Positions 62,716 to 64,000 of a stretch of 64,000 bases of DNA are shown piece after piece (positions within the stretch are counted from its first letter, which is position 1; each line of letters starts with the position of its first letter). The notes beneath the pieces are model-generated. The model was given only the letters and a program-made list of their open reading frames with translations. It searched no databases and was not told the DNA's origin. Position numbers and translations under genes: made by a program. The stretch comes from Myxococcales bacterium (GTDB lineage Bacteria > Myxococcota_A > Polyangia > Polyangiales > GCA-016699535), in assembly GCA_020633325.1 (NCBI GenBank), contig JACKDX010000001.1, positions 248,001 through 312,000 on the forward strand, read 5' to 3'.

Positions 62716-62767
62716 GGGCGCATCGCGCATCTTGCGCGCCGCCTTTATTCCGGGCACACCCGTTGCC

Positions 62768-63868
62768 ATGCGACGATGGTGGATCTCCTGGGCCCTCTTC
62801 ATGGGCGTCTGCTTATGCCTTCACGGATGTAAGCGCAATAAGGCGCATCGCCCGTTAGACGATGCATCAATCCGGTCGAGCAAGCAGGACTCAGGTGTTC
62901 CACCTCGCCCTCTGCCCGTTCCAGCACCGATTATGAACGTCTTTGGGGTTGAGGATGTGCCCATTCGTCGCGCCCTTAGTCAAGAGCCCATCCAAACTGT
63001 CGAGCGGGGCCGGGGCGGCCGGAGCCTAGGATTCAAGGTTACGCTCAAGGACGGCACTCAAGGATACTTCAAGCCCGAGCAGACTTTTTCGGCTGCGCAT
63101 TGGTATTCCGAGGTCGCGTCCTATCATCTGGACCGGGAGCTCGGCTTTGGAAGGGTGGCGCCGGTGATCAGTCGGCGCATACCCTGGTCTGATCTCAAAC
63201 GCGCCTCGGGCTCCGATGAACGCGTCGAAGAACTGGTCATCGATGAAAACGGCTTTCTGCGCGGGGCATTTATTTGGTGGATTCCGCATGATCTTGTCCC
63301 TTTGCCTCTGGGTCGCGGCTGGGAGCGTTGGATTCGGATTGAACCTTGGTCCGGGCAACGCATATCCCCAATGACGCGCCCTCGCGTGTATCGGGACACC
63401 CTCGAGATGGCGCACGCGGGCTATGAGCTGCCTCAGAATCCCGATGAGCGCCTTGCTGGACAGCCTTCGCGACCGGAATTGCCGCAGGAGCTCTCCGATC
63501 TCCTCGTGTTTGATTATCTGATACATAACGTCGATAGATGGGGCGGCGATAACACCAATGTGCGCACCTTCGGCAGAAAAGGATCCCTGGTTTTTTTTGA
63601 TAACGCGGCTGGATTTCCGCCGGTGCAACAGATTGGCGGCATTATGGAGTCCCGTCTAAAAGTGCTGCAGCGTTTTAGTCGGCGCACCATCGACGCGGTG
63701 GCAAAGTTTGACATGGCGCGCTATCGAACTCGTCTCGCGGAGGAACCGTTGGCTCCAATTCTCACAGAAGAGCAGCTTTTGGGTTTAGACACGCGCAGGA
63801 AGGCCCTCCTCGCCTATGTCGCTAAACTCGAAGCCCGCTTTGGAGAGAAAATCTACACATGGCCCTAG
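62768..63868 (+). CDS. Fam20C-like secretory kinase, predicted lipoprotein
   Basis: Predicted extracytoplasmic kinase of 366 residues. A signal with lipobox LHGC (Cys21) exports it. The kinase-like core matches eukaryotic Fam20/four-jointed kinases: TQGYFKPEQ (Lys102), SEVASYHLDRELGFGRVAPV (Glu115; Fam20C has a nearly identical EIAAFHLDRILDFRRVPPV), FDYLIHNVDRW (Asp256; Fam20C FDFLIGNMDRH) and the metal-binding LVFFDNAAGF (Asp278; Fam20C HLDNGRGFG). The start ATG 62768 opens the signal peptide; a longer frame from 62594 would overlap the glycosidase gene. It lies divergent to a NAGPA-like protein and overlaps the next gene by ten bases. Enzyme activity and substrates are unknown. Confidence 0.85.
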   Translation: MRRWWISWALFMGVCLCLHGCKRNKAHRPLDDASIRSSKQDSGVPPRPLPVPAPIMNVFGVEDVPIRRALSQEPIQTVERGRGGRSLGFKVTLKDGTQGYFKPEQTFSAAHWYSEVASYHLDRELGFGRVAPVISRRIPWSDLKRASGSDERVEELVIDENGFLRGAFIWWIPHDLVPLPLGRGWERWIRIEPWSGQRISPMTRPRVYRDTLEMAHAGYELPQNPDERLAGQPSRPELPQELSDLLVFDYLIHNVDRWGGDNTNVRTFGRKGSLVFFDNAAGFPPVQQIGGIMESRLKVLQRFSRRTIDAVAKFDMARYRTRLAEEPLAPILTEEQLLGLDTRRKALLAYVAKLEARFGEKIYTWP

Positions 63869-64000
63869 ATGCACCGCAACCCTTCTTCGGCGAGGGCACC
63901 TTTCGCAAGCCAGCCGAATGGGAACCCCATAAGGCAGTATGGGTGGCATGGCCGTGGGATGAGCGCGATTGGCAACAGGATCTGCCGGGGGCTCAGAACG
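63859..64000 (+). CDS. Agmatine deiminase/peptidyl-arginine deiminase family (partial)
   Basis: The first 47 residues of a gene cut by the window edge. The N-terminal stretch FRKPAEWEPHKAVWVAWPWDERDW is typical of bacterial agmatine deiminases (AguA, PPAD family), which hydrolyse agmatine to N-carbamoylputrescine. The ATG overlaps the kinase gene's last ten bases. Catalytic Cys and His regions are outside the window. Confidence 0.88.
   Translation, partial: MALDAPQPFFGEGTFRKPAEWEPHKAVWVAWPWDERDWQQDLPGAQN

Noticed and set aside
1..64000. tRNA, rRNA, CRISPR array, insertion sequence or prophage
   Set aside because: No cloverleaf-like or rRNA sequence, no regularly spaced repeats, and no transposase, integrase or phage structural gene could be recognised.

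Overview
The window looks like a chromosomal segment of a Gram-negative, deltaproteobacterial, probably Myxococcota-like bacterium. The grounds are a complete Tad/Flp pilus locus with FHA domains, a sigma-54 activator with an N-terminal FHA domain, many lipoboxes (including a Cys-rich lipoprotein of the kind common in myxobacteria), a bacterial mevalonate cluster with class II HMG-CoA reductase and type 2 IPP isomerase, and a branched-chain 2-oxoacid dehydrogenase operon. Taxonomy is inferred from gene content only. I found no rRNA, tRNA, CRISPR array or insertion sequence, and coding density is very high.

Layout. 1-2.5 kb: a truncated FHA-GAF-AAA+ sigma-54 activator (minus strand) and a lipoprotein built on an internal duplication. 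2.7-18.3 kb: the Tad pilus locus on the plus strand, with two Flp prepilins, prepilin peptidase, TadE/TadG-like pseudopilins, CpaB, secretin, an FHA-CpaF ATPase, TadB, a beta-carbonic anhydrase, TadC, an FHA membrane protein, a TPR lipoprotein, a second CpaF ATPase and two accessory proteins. 18.3-21.7 kb: a minus-strand operon of a PTS-EIIA/PII-like protein and two cation/proton antiporters. 21.7-29.8 kb: DinG-type helicase, OPT transporter, VOC protein, TrpS, a small lipoprotein, and a membrane GAF-GGDEF protein. 29.8-33.8 kb: FtsB-like protein and hrcA-grpE-dnaK. 33.8-38.8 kb: quinone oxidoreductase, MurB, SerS, MutY and a small lipoprotein. 38.8-43.2 kb: lipA-E1alpha-E1beta-E2. 43.4-50.8 kb: rhomboid protease, then the isoprenoid cluster (fni; prenyl synthase, mevalonate kinase, diphosphomevalonate decarboxylase, phosphomevalonate kinase, HMG-CoA reductase). 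50.8-64 kb: GshB and gamma-glutamyltransferase, PP2C phosphatase, Cys-rich lipoprotein with two Dpp-like permeases, exo/endonuclease/phosphatase-family lipoprotein, amino-acid permease, SulP transporter, a phosphodiester glycosidase divergent from a Fam20C-like kinase lipoprotein, and the start of an agmatine deiminase.

How the parts work together. The Tad genes form one assembly line from prepilin processing to secretin export, and phosphothreonine-binding FHA domains recur in the upstream activator, one ATPase and one membrane protein. The lipA-bkd operon couples lipoate synthesis to the complex that needs it. The mevalonate operon runs from HMG-CoA reduction to prenyl diphosphates but lacks HMG-CoA synthase here.

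The most noteworthy items are the exported Fam20C-like kinase next to a NAGPA-type glycosidase, the two-ATPase FHA-rich Tad locus with an embedded bicarbonate-regulated carbonic anhydrase, the EIIA/PII-like twin-antiporter operon, and a recurrent tail-to-tail arrangement in which convergent genes share a 4-base YTAR stop overlap.
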